Below, one piece after another: positions 25,301-39,600 of a stretch of DNA of 64,000 nucleotides (the first letter of the stretch is position 1; the number at the start of each line of letters is the position of its first letter). The position numbers and the translations under genes were made by a program. The DNA comes from Pomphorhynchus laevis (taxonomy: Eukaryota; Acanthocephala; Palaeacanthocephala; Echinorhynchida; Pomphorhynchidae): the NCBI GenBank assembly GCA_012934845.2, contig WNNJ02001388.1:31387-95386 (forward strand), in the 5' to 3' direction. The notes below the pieces were generated by a model. That model made no database searches and had not been told where the DNA came from. It saw only the letters and a list, made by a program, of their open reading frames with translations.

Positions 25301-28300
25301 CACAAAGCAGTTCATCCAGATGACCTTTAACTTAATCTTTATAGATAATCTGGTATGTTATCTACTTATTAGTTCAAACAATTGAGTATTAAAAGGTTCT
25401 TACCTTTTAAACATCTAAATTATCTATAATATTTTAATATTTTGATAATCTAAAATATTTTAAATTTATAAATTGTAATTTTCTGAAAATGCTAACAGAG
25501 GTTTTCGAAATATCAAATAAAATTTTCTCCTTTTTTAATCTAGCTCTATTAATTCTTTATCAATAATGGATCATTATCAGCTATTTACAGAGATTGTATG
25601 ATAATAAAATGAAATTGATATACAAAGTTTTTCTAAATTATGGAGACGGAGATAAAAGAATTAAGAATTTGAGAATACTTTAAAAAAATAAAGACTCATT
25701 TTTGGGTCAGTGATGTGTGGAAAAATGGATAAAGATGGGGTCAAAACGAATAAGCTTGAGAAACTACGAATTGCAGTTTAAGATCCGTTTATGAGGTAAA
25801 GTGGTGTTTCGGAGGAGTAGACGAATATGCTGAGACAGTAGTCAATCTTAAAGGGAACGTAGGGTAAAGATCAATTTACGGTATGCTAAGAAATAAATTA
25901 ATCTTTAAATGCGTCAAAGGTCTACGAAGGGTATATTGAAAGAGTGAACTTCTTGACGAACAAATGAGTAGGATATATCCTATTGTCAATCAAAATGAAA
26001 ACATAAATTGGAAATAGGTCAGTATGATACAGGATGTCAGGAGTCGTAAGATAATTTTTCAGGAGATCGGAAAAATTATACTAATTTTACCGATTCAACT
26101 AATTTTTATTAGTTGAATTGACGAAAAGTTGTAAAGTCGGAAGATATGATTAGAAGTAGGAGTTTGAGAACAAGAGTTGGAAGGAATTCTAGTAATGATG
26201 AGTGAAGAGTCGATAAAACTTAACCCTCAGATACTGAGAGTAAATAGAAAAGTTCAAGAATCGATATAAAATTAAATATAAATTAATTTTAAGTTATTAA
26301 TATATTAATATTAGTCTAGGATTACAGAATTCACACGAGGATAATTTATGAAGCCGACCAAATGATGATACTCGCTCGTGTATGCAATTATTCATTATAT
26401 TAACATGGCAGATTCCGGTTTCCTGTCAAAGAAAATTCAAAAGACAGATTGTCGGTTGTTTCCGTCAACTGTTGTGCAATCTCCGTCTTTTTGTTACAAA
26501 AGACGGAAACAACGTACAGTTTGCACAAGTGGAAATGTATTCCTTACAAACTGTATCGTTTGTTTTTACAGAAAGGCAGCAGAGGAAAATTTCAGCAGAT
26601 CATTAAAGGACCGAAACACGAAAGGTAGGCGTAGGCTCACTGCTGATGAGGTCCACCTACGCTGATTGTAGTGTACAGTGCTGCATCTAGGATTAAGAAT
26701 TCACACGAGGATAATTTATGAAGCCGACCAAATGATGATACTCGCTCGTGTATGCAATTATTCATTATATTAACATGGCAGATTCCGGTTTCCTGTCAAA
26801 GAAAATTCAAAAGACAGATTGTCGGTTGTTTCCGTCAACTGTAGTGCTATCTCCGTCTTTTTGTTACAAAAGACGGAAACAACGTACAGTTTGCACAAGT
26901 GGAAATGTATTCCTTACAAACTGTATCGTTTGTTTTTACAGAAAGGCAGCAGAGGAAAATTTCAGCAGATCATTAAAGGACCGAAACACGAAAGGTAGGC
27001 GTAGGCTCACTGCTGATGAGGTCCACCTACGCTGATTGTAGTGTACAGTGCTGCATCTAGGATTAAAGACTTCACACGAGGATAATTTATGAAGCTGACC
27101 AAATGATGATACTCGCTCGTGTATGCAATTATTCATTCTATTAACCTGGCAGATTCCGGTTTCCTGTCAAGAAAATTCAAAAAACAGATTGTCGGTTGTT
27201 TCCGGCAACTGTAGTGCTATCTCCGTCTTTTTGTTACAAAAGACGGAAACAACGTACAGTTTGCACAAGTGGAAATGTTTTCCTTACAAACTGTATCGTT
27301 TGTTTTTACAGAAAGGCAGCAGAGGAAAATTTCAGCAGATCATTAAAGGACCGAAACACGAAATGTAGGCGTAGGCTCACTGCTGATGAGGTTCACATAC
27401 GCTGATTGTAGTGTACAGTGCTGCATCTAGGATTAAAGACTTCACACGAGGATAATTTATGGAGCCGACCAAATAATATATTAATATTTAATATATTATA
27501 CATTAAATTAATATATTAATATTAATATATATCGTTTTGAATTTGACCTCTTTCTATATAATGATTGGAAATATTTAACAACATCACAGGAACATTTATT
27601 TATTTTATAAACGTTTCTTAAAAAAGTTGAGAAATAATTAACATACAATATAATGAAGAAGGTGTTGACACCGAAACGTTTATAAAATAATAACCTGATC
27701 CTGTAATGTTGTTGAATATTTCTAATCGCGTTACGAAATTGTGCAGGCGAAAGTAAAATTTGCAGACTAGGAGAATAGTACAAATGAGGATCAGTAGTAA
27801 GCCACTAGATGGCGATATTTTAAAATTAATAATAGATTAATAAGAGAAATTATTCGTCACGTTTTCTCTGCCACTAAAAACATGATGTATTTAATGCATC
27901 ACAAATTTAAATTCAATTATAATTACAAACAAATATTTTATAGGAACAATCAAATAATTAGGAGAAATACTTTTTGAACGAAGTTCAGTATGCTCCGACA
28001 ATTTTATTCGAAGTTGACTCTTTGAAAATATTTAGTGTTTCCGTATTTTCAGTTGCTACTATACACTGAAACGTGTTTGTAATGCTTTAAGATGTTTTGC
28101 ATTTGATCGTTTTACCACGATCTCTTTAGTAACTGGTAAACAGTTTACATTGAAAAATATAATTTATTTGGCTACATTTTAATGAATAATGCAATTATTT
28201 TAATTTTTTAAATTTTAAAATAAAATAATAATTTTAAATAATAACGCAGATGATGAGTCAGGTTTACTCTTTGTTATTTTTTATAGATCTGTAAGAAATT

Positions 28301-31300
28301 GACTTCTTTGAGCCAAATCCTTTTGAAAACATGACGGAGGGAGCTGCAATTGTTTATGCAGAAATAGCATATACAGTTTCCTCCTCGGGTTTGCACTATA
28401 GTCCACACGCAACAAAACTTTGAATGTATGTTCTGTAAATTAGGAATTGTTTTTGCTATGAGGTTGTTTCCAGCAGTTTCGAGTAAAAGCAGGCATTGAA
28501 TATATGTCTTTATATACCAGTTTTATTCTAATTTTTATGCCGTTCAGATGTGCTGCCAGCGCTGCCGTAAGGAGAAGATACGCTATTTTTTATTGATAGC
28601 GCATCTACCTTTGCAAGTAGATGCTACTTTGCTTGAAGAGCACTTAGAAGATTATCTCATCACTATCTTTATAAAGCTCAATAGAGCACGATCAATCTGT
28701 TCAAAATTAGTAGAAGTTTGAACAGACCAAAATGCAATTAGACCGTATTGTACTATAGGGAGCAGCATGATATCAAAACATTTTAGTGCCCCATCATACG
28801 ATAGAAAAAATAGAGATAGAAAGATGGCAGTAGATGTCACTATCTTTCTACATGTTCGTTCCAAATGCTTACCAAAGGACTATTTGGAAGCGAAAAGAAT
28901 TCCCAAATATTAATAATCTGAATTAAAGCTAATTGGCAAGTATCCAAGTTTAAATACATCCCCTCCGTCTAATGGGCTCTCTCTTGAACTTTACAACTTT
29001 TGTTTTATCTAGATTACCGAGCAGCGTATTAGCAGATAATAACACCTTTAAGCGTTTAAGGATTTTTGCGCTTCACAGAGAACATTGATAATCTAGAAAA
29101 TAATTAAAATTAACATAATACGATGATGCACATTGGCTTTGCAAATGCTTTTATGTCACGAATCTTTGATCGTCCTATCTTACAGGGAGTTCTGATCAGT
29201 GCCATTAAACTGCAAACTGTTGAAAGCTGATATACGCAAGGTCGTTCATGTGATCATTTTAAAAGCAGCTACTCTCTGTGATTTTCTTATCGTAGATATG
29301 CATGTTGACTGTGAGAATGTTAGATAAAATGAAATGATTTACATCATTTAATAATGCGAGTTAATTTTAATAATGAAAATCATTTCAATCCGATTCGGAA
29401 CATATTGGAGCCAAATGGTTAAATACAGCGAAATCTATAAACTATCACTTAAATAGTGCATGAAATAAGCAATTTTTTTTTCAAATAAGAAGCAATCGAT
29501 TCTTTCTCGAAAATGCTTTCCACTGTTTTTTAAAAAGCATTTTGTATCGAATGCATAGTATACCTTCGCATTTCAAATGCAAGGCTAACTACTTTATACA
29601 AAAGAAAATGATAATAGCGCCGCAATTTTACAGGACAACCTAAGTGAAAATTTTGCATCATGTCCGCAGGAACTTTTATTATTTGTATAACTTTAATCCT
29701 TGTTTTTCGTAACACGGTTTATAATTTTTTGAATTTAAAGAATTGACTTACAATTATTTCAAAATATATCAGCTATTGCAATTAAATATTCCTGGTGATG
29801 ACAGATTTGTTCTGTCGAAATATTAAAAATTAATCCAATTATAAAATATAACTTGATATATAATCAGAAATATCTTTTGAAATACAGGACTATATTTGTA
29901 TTTGGAATATAGTATAATATAAAATACTACGTATTTTATACTATATATAAATTAAAAATAAAGATAAATAATTGTAAATAATAAAAAATTACATAAGATT
30001 TTATATAATGTTTATTTATATCAAGTTAAAATAAAAAATTGAAATTTAAAATAAAAGTCACTTTTTATAAATAAGAGACGTTGTATAAGAATAAGGATCA
30101 GAGGTCATCAGGAGGAACTGCTATGTTATCAGGTTTCGGCCCATATTCCTTGACTCAACCAAGTTGCGGGGCCATATACGCGCTAATGACGTATTTCTTC
30201 TGTTAAAATTTGATTATTGAGTGTACCTTATTCTTATACAAAGTATATTATTTATTATCCAATTTAAACATAATTATTCATTGTTATTTAAATAATTATT
30301 TAATTTCTATTTAATTTAGAAAGGATACAACACCGACCCTTCTATTACGAATGATCAACGTAGTTTCTTCCTGTTTCAAACCAGCTTCCTGTCTCCCTCA
30401 AATCTCGTGCGCCTTATTTATCCGCCACTCTTTAATCTTGTAGAGGTTTTCGGAAAAACTAATAGCGTGAGTAAAATTTGATTTTATACTTTCTTCTTGA
30501 ACATAATTAAGTTTTTGATTATACTTTATTCTTGAATGATTTTAATATATGCTTCAAGAAAAAAAGATAAAAATGTGAGCGCTTTTAAGAAGGTAAAAAT
30601 GTAAGCACAAATCTTTATTGGAGATTATTGGAAATGTACAGGTTTCTTACATTTTTGTCAGAAAAAAAATTAAATTATTAACAATTAATTTATAAATAAA
30701 TTAATTGATTTAATTTATGTTAATTAATGTAATTAATTATTAAATCATTAATTAAATTATTTAACATTTATTTACATTAAAATCAATCTCAGTTTATACA
30801 GATCAAATTCTTTGAAAGAAATTAAAACACTAAAATATTCTCGTGCGTATTAATAATTTAAATTATTATTTAAGTTCATACAAATCAAATTCTTAAAATA
30901 TATAATATTATAATATTATATAATATGTAATATAATATTACAATAGTATCGATAAACGATAATTCAGTTACTGAGTTTATTTAGAAATCGTTTATTTTTA
31001 TTTTCGAATTATAGCTGACATATTTTTAAGCTTTCTAGAATACATATTTGTTCATAACTGTTTAAAAAATAAATCTAAATTATATAAATATATGAAATAT
31101 ATGTTTCTGTATTTATTTAACATGAATGACATTTTTTTACATTTTTATGCAATTAAAACACACTTCAAAAAATTTTGTAGGATAATCCAAATTAATACTG
31201 GTATAAAACACTATTTCAGTATTAATTCTACAAAAGAATTTTTAGAACAGACAAAAGGAATAAATTTGCAGAATATAAATACATACGATTTTAGTACGCT

Positions 31301-33548
31301 TTATACAAATCTAGATTTAGTAGATATTAAAGAAGCGTTAGTAAAATTAATTAACCTTATATTCGGAAAAAGATATACATATATATGTTATAATAATTAT
31401 AACGCCTATCTAACAAAAATTAAACCATCAAGTAAATATAAATATATGGATAAAATTGAATTAATAGAATCCTTAAATATTTTGATAAATCAAAATTATT
31501 TAAAAGTAGGGACATCTATATTTAGACAAGTAAAAGGTGTTCCAATGGGTGGTAATAGTAGCCCAATTATAGCTGACTTGTTTTTAAGCTTTATAGAATA
31601 TGAATTTGTTCATAACTGTGTAAAAACTAAATCTAAACAATATAAATATATGAAATATATGTTTCGATACATTGATGATATATGTGTATTTAATTCTAAT
31701 AATTTTTATTCAATTAGTGAACAAATTTATCCAGAAAGCCTTATTCTTAACAAAACCAATATTAATGATAAAGAAGGTGTATATCTAGATATGAACATTA
31801 AATTAACATTAACTTAAACTACTATTAATTTATATCGTAAAGATGACATATTTAAATTTACAAGAAACATATTTTTGCATGAGCATTCATGCATACCATA
31901 TAATATAAAATATAATACATTAAATAATGAAATTTTAAGAATTGCAACAATATGTAATGATATTGGCTTTCTTCAAAATCATTTAAATAATTTAATAGAT
32001 ACATATTTTAAACTAGGTTACTATAAAAATAACATCAAGCAGAAAATAGTAAAATATATAAATCAACACAATAATATAAAGAATAAATTTAAACTCTTAA
32101 GTGGCAAATTTTTATGGATGGATAATAAATAATATACTTTGTATTAGAATAATATACTAGATAGTTATTTCAGAGGAAATACATCATTAGCATGTATTTG
32201 GCCCCGCTGCTATGTTGGGTAGAGGAGTTAGGGGCCGAAACCTGATAGCATAGCAGTTCATCCTGATGACCTCTAATTCTTATTCTGATATACAAGAAAC
32301 ATATTTTTGCATGAGCATTCATGCATACCATATAATATAAAATATAATAGATTAAATAGTGAAATTTTAAGAATTGCAACAAAATGAAAATAAAATAATA
32401 ATAAAATGATAATGAAAATAAAATAATAAAATCAAACAAACAATCGTAAAATCGCAGCGATGTATTCGGCTTCGCTGCTATGTTGGGTTGATGACATTGA
32501 CTCATTTAACTGTTTCCTATTTTGCGCTCAATGTAAAATATTATTTGCTAGCAAATGTTACATTATTAAATGATAATATATTTATTAGTTTTTAATTAAA
32601 TAAAATTAAAGCAATTTCAAAAGCAACTATTTAATGCAATAAACTACTTGATTGTGTTTACAATGGCTTGTGAAATCATCTATCTTTTAAATCTTAAACT
32701 GATTTAATCATTAGGCTGATTTTGTTATCATTTACTCGTTTTGCTTTAGTTCCTACAAGGCGGAAATACGAACATAGAAGAATTGTTTCAACAAATTAAA
32801 CAATTACCATTGTCACATGATAGCTTTACGGGATCCGACGTCTTTTTATTATTAACTGTAGATGTTATTTATATATATTTTCGGTTTGATGTCCATTTGA
32901 AAATTCTACAAGCATTGTTTAATACTAATTCAATACTTGAGCTCCCTGAACGATCGGTAAGTTATTATTTTGGTTACATTTTGTTATGAAATACAATAAA
33001 ATATATAATTAATATTAAATTTTATATTTTTCATTGGATTTAATCTTTTAACTTATTTTAATTTCTATTCACAAATGTCAAATTTTTTTGACATGTTTGT
33101 TTTACCGAAACTATTAGTACGCTTTATTATTCTGGTTACATTTTTTATTAAATATAATTTAAAATATAATTTAATATTAAATTTAATGTTTAATTTGATA
33201 TTAAAATTTAATGTTTAATTTGATATTTCTATTCACATTAATGTTTTATATTGACATTTATGTTTTATTGAGCTACAAAACAGCAATTGTATTTATTGAA
33301 ATAGAAACAATCAACAACATTTGAATTATAATTTTGAATTTTCAGCGGGAGTTGATGACATCGCCCATGTTCAATGTTCAATGCTTTGAGCATTGATGAT
33401 GCTACCAGGATCTATCAAAATATTGAACTTTTTAATGACAGGAAATATTTTCTACTTTGTTCCTTTAAAACTATTTAATAATCAGTAAAATCTTTTAAAT
33501 AATCATTTCGGTGTGTCTATGTGCCACCGAAATGTTGGATCTAAATTG

Positions 33549-33607
<59 letters not shown>

Positions 33608-36600
33608 TTTACCATCTAATGATAATTGGAGACGGCTATTAAGAATAATATACCTTACCATGAGTAAATGTGATAGGTAATTACCAAAACCAGGTAATGA
33701 GTGGAACATACAATAAAGACGATTTATTTGATTTTTTTGCAAACAAAGACGATACTTTATAAAAAGATTTTATTTACTCTTATCTAAGGTCGTATTTAAT
33801 TGTTAGTATTTTAAAAAAACGTTTGAGAAGCTTATTGTAATGACTCTATCACATTAACAAACTTATTATATAATTCGATTAATTTATTTGCGTTTTGTTG
33901 ACCAATTTGCGGTTCGCTCAATATTTTAAATCTTTTGGCTGACAATATCATTCTGATGAAGATTTTAAATTTATAATTTAATTGCTGAATGTATTTATTA
34001 TTCCACTAAATTATGCCTTATACATTATTTAATCATACAATAACGTACTACTTAAAGGTACTTTTATGGCATACTTGTTTTTTTTTGACTTGAAAGAGGG
34101 ATAATATTGCTAAACAATGTGTCAAAATATTAAATACACGTTTTCTCCCTTGATGAGAGAAAACGTTTATATTCTCTCTTGCCACTCCTTAAAACAATCG
34201 CTAAAACATCGAATACAATTCTCAATTTGATTCTCAACATATTCAATTTTTCTATTTTTATTTGAATAATCGTTACATTCATTCTGATTCTTTAAGTAAA
34301 TCTCTTAATATTTTTTTATTTTAAAAGTATTAAAATTATTTAATTAATTTATAATTTTAAATTATTATTTAAAATTATTAAAATTATTTATTATTTTAAA
34401 TTATTATTTAAAATTATATAAAATTATTTATTATTTTGAATTATTATTAAACGTAACAAAAATTAAAATTATTAAAAATTTAAAATAATTTTAAATTTTC
34501 TCCCTTAAATATAAACGTTTTCTCCCTTGATGAGAGAAAACGTTTATATTCTCTCTTGCCACTCCTTAAAACAATCGCTAAAACATCGATAATAATTATA
34601 ATAATAAGTAATAATTTTAAGTTATAAATAATATTACTTAATATTATTTATAAATTAAAAATAATGCTAAATAAAATTTAAAAATTTAATAATTAAATAA
34701 TTCTAGAAATAAATGATTGTCATATAAAATTTTATATAATTTATTATTTATTTTAAGTTAAAATTAAAAATAAAATCCAATATTTACAAATTGACTTATA
34801 AATAATAGACGATGTATGATAATAAGGATTATAGGCGAGTAACTGCTATGCTATCAGGTTTCGGCCATTATTCCTTGGTCCAACATAATAGCAAGACAAA
34901 ATGCAAGCTAATGATGTATTTTCTAATTATATTCTAATGAAAGAGACCTATTACTGGAGGATAGCGATCTCGTTACGTGCATATATTGTCGTGACAATAA
35001 AACATATATACGCGATGACTTTACATCACTAAATTAGAAAAACTTGAAATATTTGGTACGAAAAGGGGGTATGCATGTATTTTTTACTTTCGTTGTCCAG
35101 TCTCGTTTGTTTAGGACGTTGTTTCCATATTATGGGATTGAATGAGAAAACGTTTTAATAAAATAATAAGAAAATAAAAATTAGTTTAAGAATCAACATA
35201 TAGGAAAACCTATTAGTCAAATTCATCTATTTTTCTTATACTTTATCTTTTGGAAATTCTTAATATTAATCACAAGTAGTGATGCTTAATCTCATTACCT
35301 TCATTTTGACTGCTGCTTAAAATATCGTTTGTAGAACAGGGACCATGAAACGTTCGTGCACATTATTTCATGGTTGTTTCGACATGTAATTTTTGTCATC
35401 GTGCAACAATTTATGTTTTCTGTAAAGAGCATTGAATGCTACAATGATAGCTGATATTTAAAATTCAACTGTTTTTAGTCATTTTTATGTTAAAAGTTGT
35501 TTACCGTTTCGTCGCATTTTATTTGTATGCACAATTAACGAATCGTTATTTCTCTACTTAATGAAACTTTCTTAATGGAGATGATAAATCTGTCATTATT
35601 CAGTCTAAATGTTCTTAATTAAAGTCCGATATTTGTGTTAAATATATGGACTAAATATTTGTGGAAATATTTATGGTAATCACTAATCAACTATATTTAT
35701 TGTAAGAGTTTTAATTTCAAACTTCAAATGTGCATTATTAATCTTATATTGAATGATGGTAAAATGACAATATTTATAGCCAATTGTTATCCGTGATCAG
35801 TGAAAATGAAAAAAGTCAAAATATAAACCGTAAAATTACAATTATTATACTCTACTCATATAGAGTGTTGACAATCAATTAAATACTGTCGTATTAATTT
35901 CTGAAATTAATAAACCTGAATTAAGGGTAACTAATACATATTTATTTTGTTATTTTTTAACTGTTTATAAATTATTATTTATAATAATTTATAAGTAATA
36001 ATTTATAATTTTAAATTATTATTTAAAATTATTAAAATTATTTATTATTTTAAATTATTATTTAAAATTATATAAAATTTCAATTATTAAAAATTATATA
36101 AACTATTTATTATTTTAAATTATTATTTAAAATAATAAATTATTACTTTTGCACAAGTGGAAAATATTTCCACTTGTGCAAACTGTACGCTGTATCCGTC
36201 TTTTGAAACAAAAAGACGGAGATTGCACTACAGTTGACGGAAACAACCGACAATCTGTCTTTTGAATTTTCTTTGACAGGAAACCGGAATCTGCCAGGTT
36301 AATAGAATGAATAATTGCATACACGAGCGAGTATCATCAAAATATTGTTATAAAAACTAAGTTACATAATATTATTAAATAATGTTATGTAATTTTTTAA
36401 AATCTAATAAAACATTAAAATTATTAAATTTATTAAAATTATTATTATTTTAAATTATTATTTAAAATTATTAAAAATTATTAAAATTATTTATGATTTT
36501 AAATTATTATTTAAAATTATTAAAAATTAAAATTATTAAAAATTATTAAAATTATTATTGAAAATTATAAAAAATTAAAAATATTTAAAATTATTAAAAT

Positions 36601-39600
36601 TATTTAATATTTTAAATTATTATTTAAATGTAAATAGTTAAATATGATTAATGATCGTTTAGTAATGTTATTTCGAGAAACCTGTAAGGCAGATTATGTC
36701 ACCTAAATAAATATTCTGATTATTTAAACTGTTCAAACTGTTTTTATCTAAAAAATTAAAATTAATTAAATGTCCTAACACAAAAGTGTCAGATTGGAAT
36801 GAATAATTTCCTGGTTTGGTAAAGGCAAAATCCAGTGCAAAGGAATTATTATTTTTCGGCAACAAGTTTATGTCCATTTCAAAAATATTGTATTTATTTT
36901 AAATTTTAAGAAACTTATATTAAGCAAATTAATATAAAATTAAATCGTATGTGGCATTTATTAAATAGCAGCCGAAACATTAAAAAATAATAATTTTTAA
37001 TTAATTTCGTAAAATTGAAAAAACAATTCGATTTATTTGAAAATGCATTTGGGATTGTATTTTTGTAGAAAATCGACTTTTTATTACAAATAAGTACAGT
37101 GGTTTTTTTAAATGTAAAAAATATTTAAACATTTAAATCATTTTTTAATATAACACTTTTTATACCATCACAATAACATTTCGTATTTATCAATAATTAT
37201 GAATTGAAAACTTCTGGTAACGTTATATTAATAAGAAAGACTTTCAATAAAACTTTTTTTATTGACACGATCAGGACAGTTTAAACCTGCATGTTTTTTT
37301 ACAACCTTCGTTGGGAAGCTTAACCCGGAATGCGCCTACCTTAACCCGGTAGGTGCATTCCGAGTTAAGCTTCCCAACGAAGGTTGTAGCAGGTTTAAAC
37401 TTTCCTGATCGTGTCAATAAAAAAGTTTTATTGAAAGTCTTGCTTATTAATAATTATTTTGTTAAACTGTAAATTAAATGAGCGCATGTATAATATTTGC
37501 ATACACAAATATGTTTATATTTTAGTATTTAAAATTATTTGAAATTTTAAGAATTAATTTTTTGAAACAAATTCTATAAATGGTTGATGCTTATAAGTAA
37601 ATAAGTTGAAATTATATAATATATATGAATATAATAGATATCTATTTAATCTTAAAATCATGTCTTAAATGATATTTTCGTTTTCGATGTAATCAGATCT
37701 TTAAATCAGATCTAAAATCATATTTTCGTTTTTAGAGTAAACCACATAATTTAGTAGATATTTTTTCGGATCTTAAGAATCAATTCATACATTTTATTTA
37801 TAAAATCATTGTTTCGTTTATAAAGTAAACCGCTTTATTAAGCAATTTCACTAAATAATGATGTATAATTATGAAATTAATTAAATTATTTAATTTTTAA
37901 TTGAATTTAACAATCCTTTATATTGTATTTCGAAACAAATATTATAAAATTTGGTCCCGTATTTGTATTGTTAAATTTAAAATTATTGAATTTTCGTATG
38001 TTGAATTTTTAAATTTTATAATTTAATTCTTTATACGTTTTTTATAATTTGCTTACTCGTCTATATCTATTTTAAAACGTTAAGTTACTATTTTACTTGC
38101 TTGTATATCAGGTTGCGAAGTTTTCATCGAATCAAAATTGGATTTTAAAATCATTGATACTATTTTTGCAATATCAAACAGAAGGAAGTGTCATAAGCCC
38201 AGAAATTATTGTAATAAGGTAAATTGATTATTTATTTACAATTTATCGATATGCTTGTATGCTGATCGCAATTTGCAATGAACGAAAGTTCAATGTTTTG
38301 TGTAATTATATTATTATCAATTTTCAATTTAACTTTATAAATTTAAAGTATATAAAATCCTTTATAATTATTTATTGTTATAATTATTTTTAATTATTTA
38401 ATTATTTAACAGTAACTTTAATTTCTAAATAATAATTTATAATTAAGATTATTAATTTTTTAAGTTATAAGCTTAATTAATCGATTATTGACCTATAAAC
38501 TTTGTTTTCCAGTATTTGTTCTACTGACAAGTTATTATTAACCTGTGGACTTTGTTTCCCGGTAATATAACCTCTGTCAGAATTATTATTGATACGATAT
38601 TATATTAAGCAAATTTAATGATTTTTTCTTATAAAGGATAAGTATAAATCAACAAAATATTATATAACACCATAAAGATGGTGTTATATAATATTAATGT
38701 TTATGATGGTGTAAAATTAGTAAACCTAATTTACTAATTGCTTAATTAGAAAAAAATATGTATAATTGATAATATACTTTGTGTTAGAATAAGATGCACT
38801 TGATAATCAAATTTCATCAGAGGATATACGTCATTAGCCAGTATTTCGTCCCGCTGCTGAGTTGGGTCGAGGTATAGGAGTCCAAACATGATAACATGGT
38901 AGTTTTTCCTGATGACCACTAATCCTTATTCCTATACATCGTCTGCTATTTATTTGTCAATTCATAAAAATTACGTTTATTTTAAATTTCAATTTCTTTT
39001 TTGTAATTATTTATTATTTATTTTAAACCGTACATTTCGCGTATGTTCTAACTCTTATCTTTCCCGTTCTTCCAATCAGTCCGGTGTTTCACAAGGCTCC
39101 TTATTAGACCTTTGCTCTTCTATCTTCTTTTCGATGATGTGTCTTCGATCCCTCATACATTTAACTTCCATGTTATGCAATATGCTGATGACATTGTCAT
39201 TTATGCTCATGCATCTGCTTATCGTATTCATAATCTTAGTGTTTTTTCTTTGTACTGTCTTGCCTCAATTTCCAATCATTTTTATTCCCTTCGTCTTTCT
39301 CGGAATCCTAATAAATCCAAAATTATGTAGATGCTTCCTCGACGCCTCTTCAATCTGTATCATTGACTTCTACAATTCTTCTCATCGTTAATAATTTCGT
39401 TTTCCTTGCTTTCATTTCGAAAAGCAACTTTCATTTTAAACTTTCGTTAGAGATAAAGTACGTTCATATACCTTGATACTCCGCAACCTTCGTCAAGTTC
39501 GTAGATTGATCGATATCCCTTCTTGTATGACTCTCATATCTTCTGTCTTTTTTCTAGACTCGATTATTGTCTTAGTCTATTTTCCAACTCACCTAAATCC

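Noticed and set aside
26613-26654. Canonical type I or III hammerhead in the 370-bp array
   Set aside because: GAAAC comes before CTGATGA and no stem I can be drawn between them, so only a permuted or variant fold remains possible; it is not called as a ribozyme feature.
26378-27405. 95-codon frame repeated in the 370-bp array as a gene family
   Set aside because: The frame exists because the copies are nearly identical and lack stops by chance; it crosses hairpins and the middle copy start is no better than others. No domain seen.
33740-37230. Gene in the long AT-rich part of SEC24 intron 16
   Set aside because: Only short A/T-repeat frames found; no motif outside the listed repeats.
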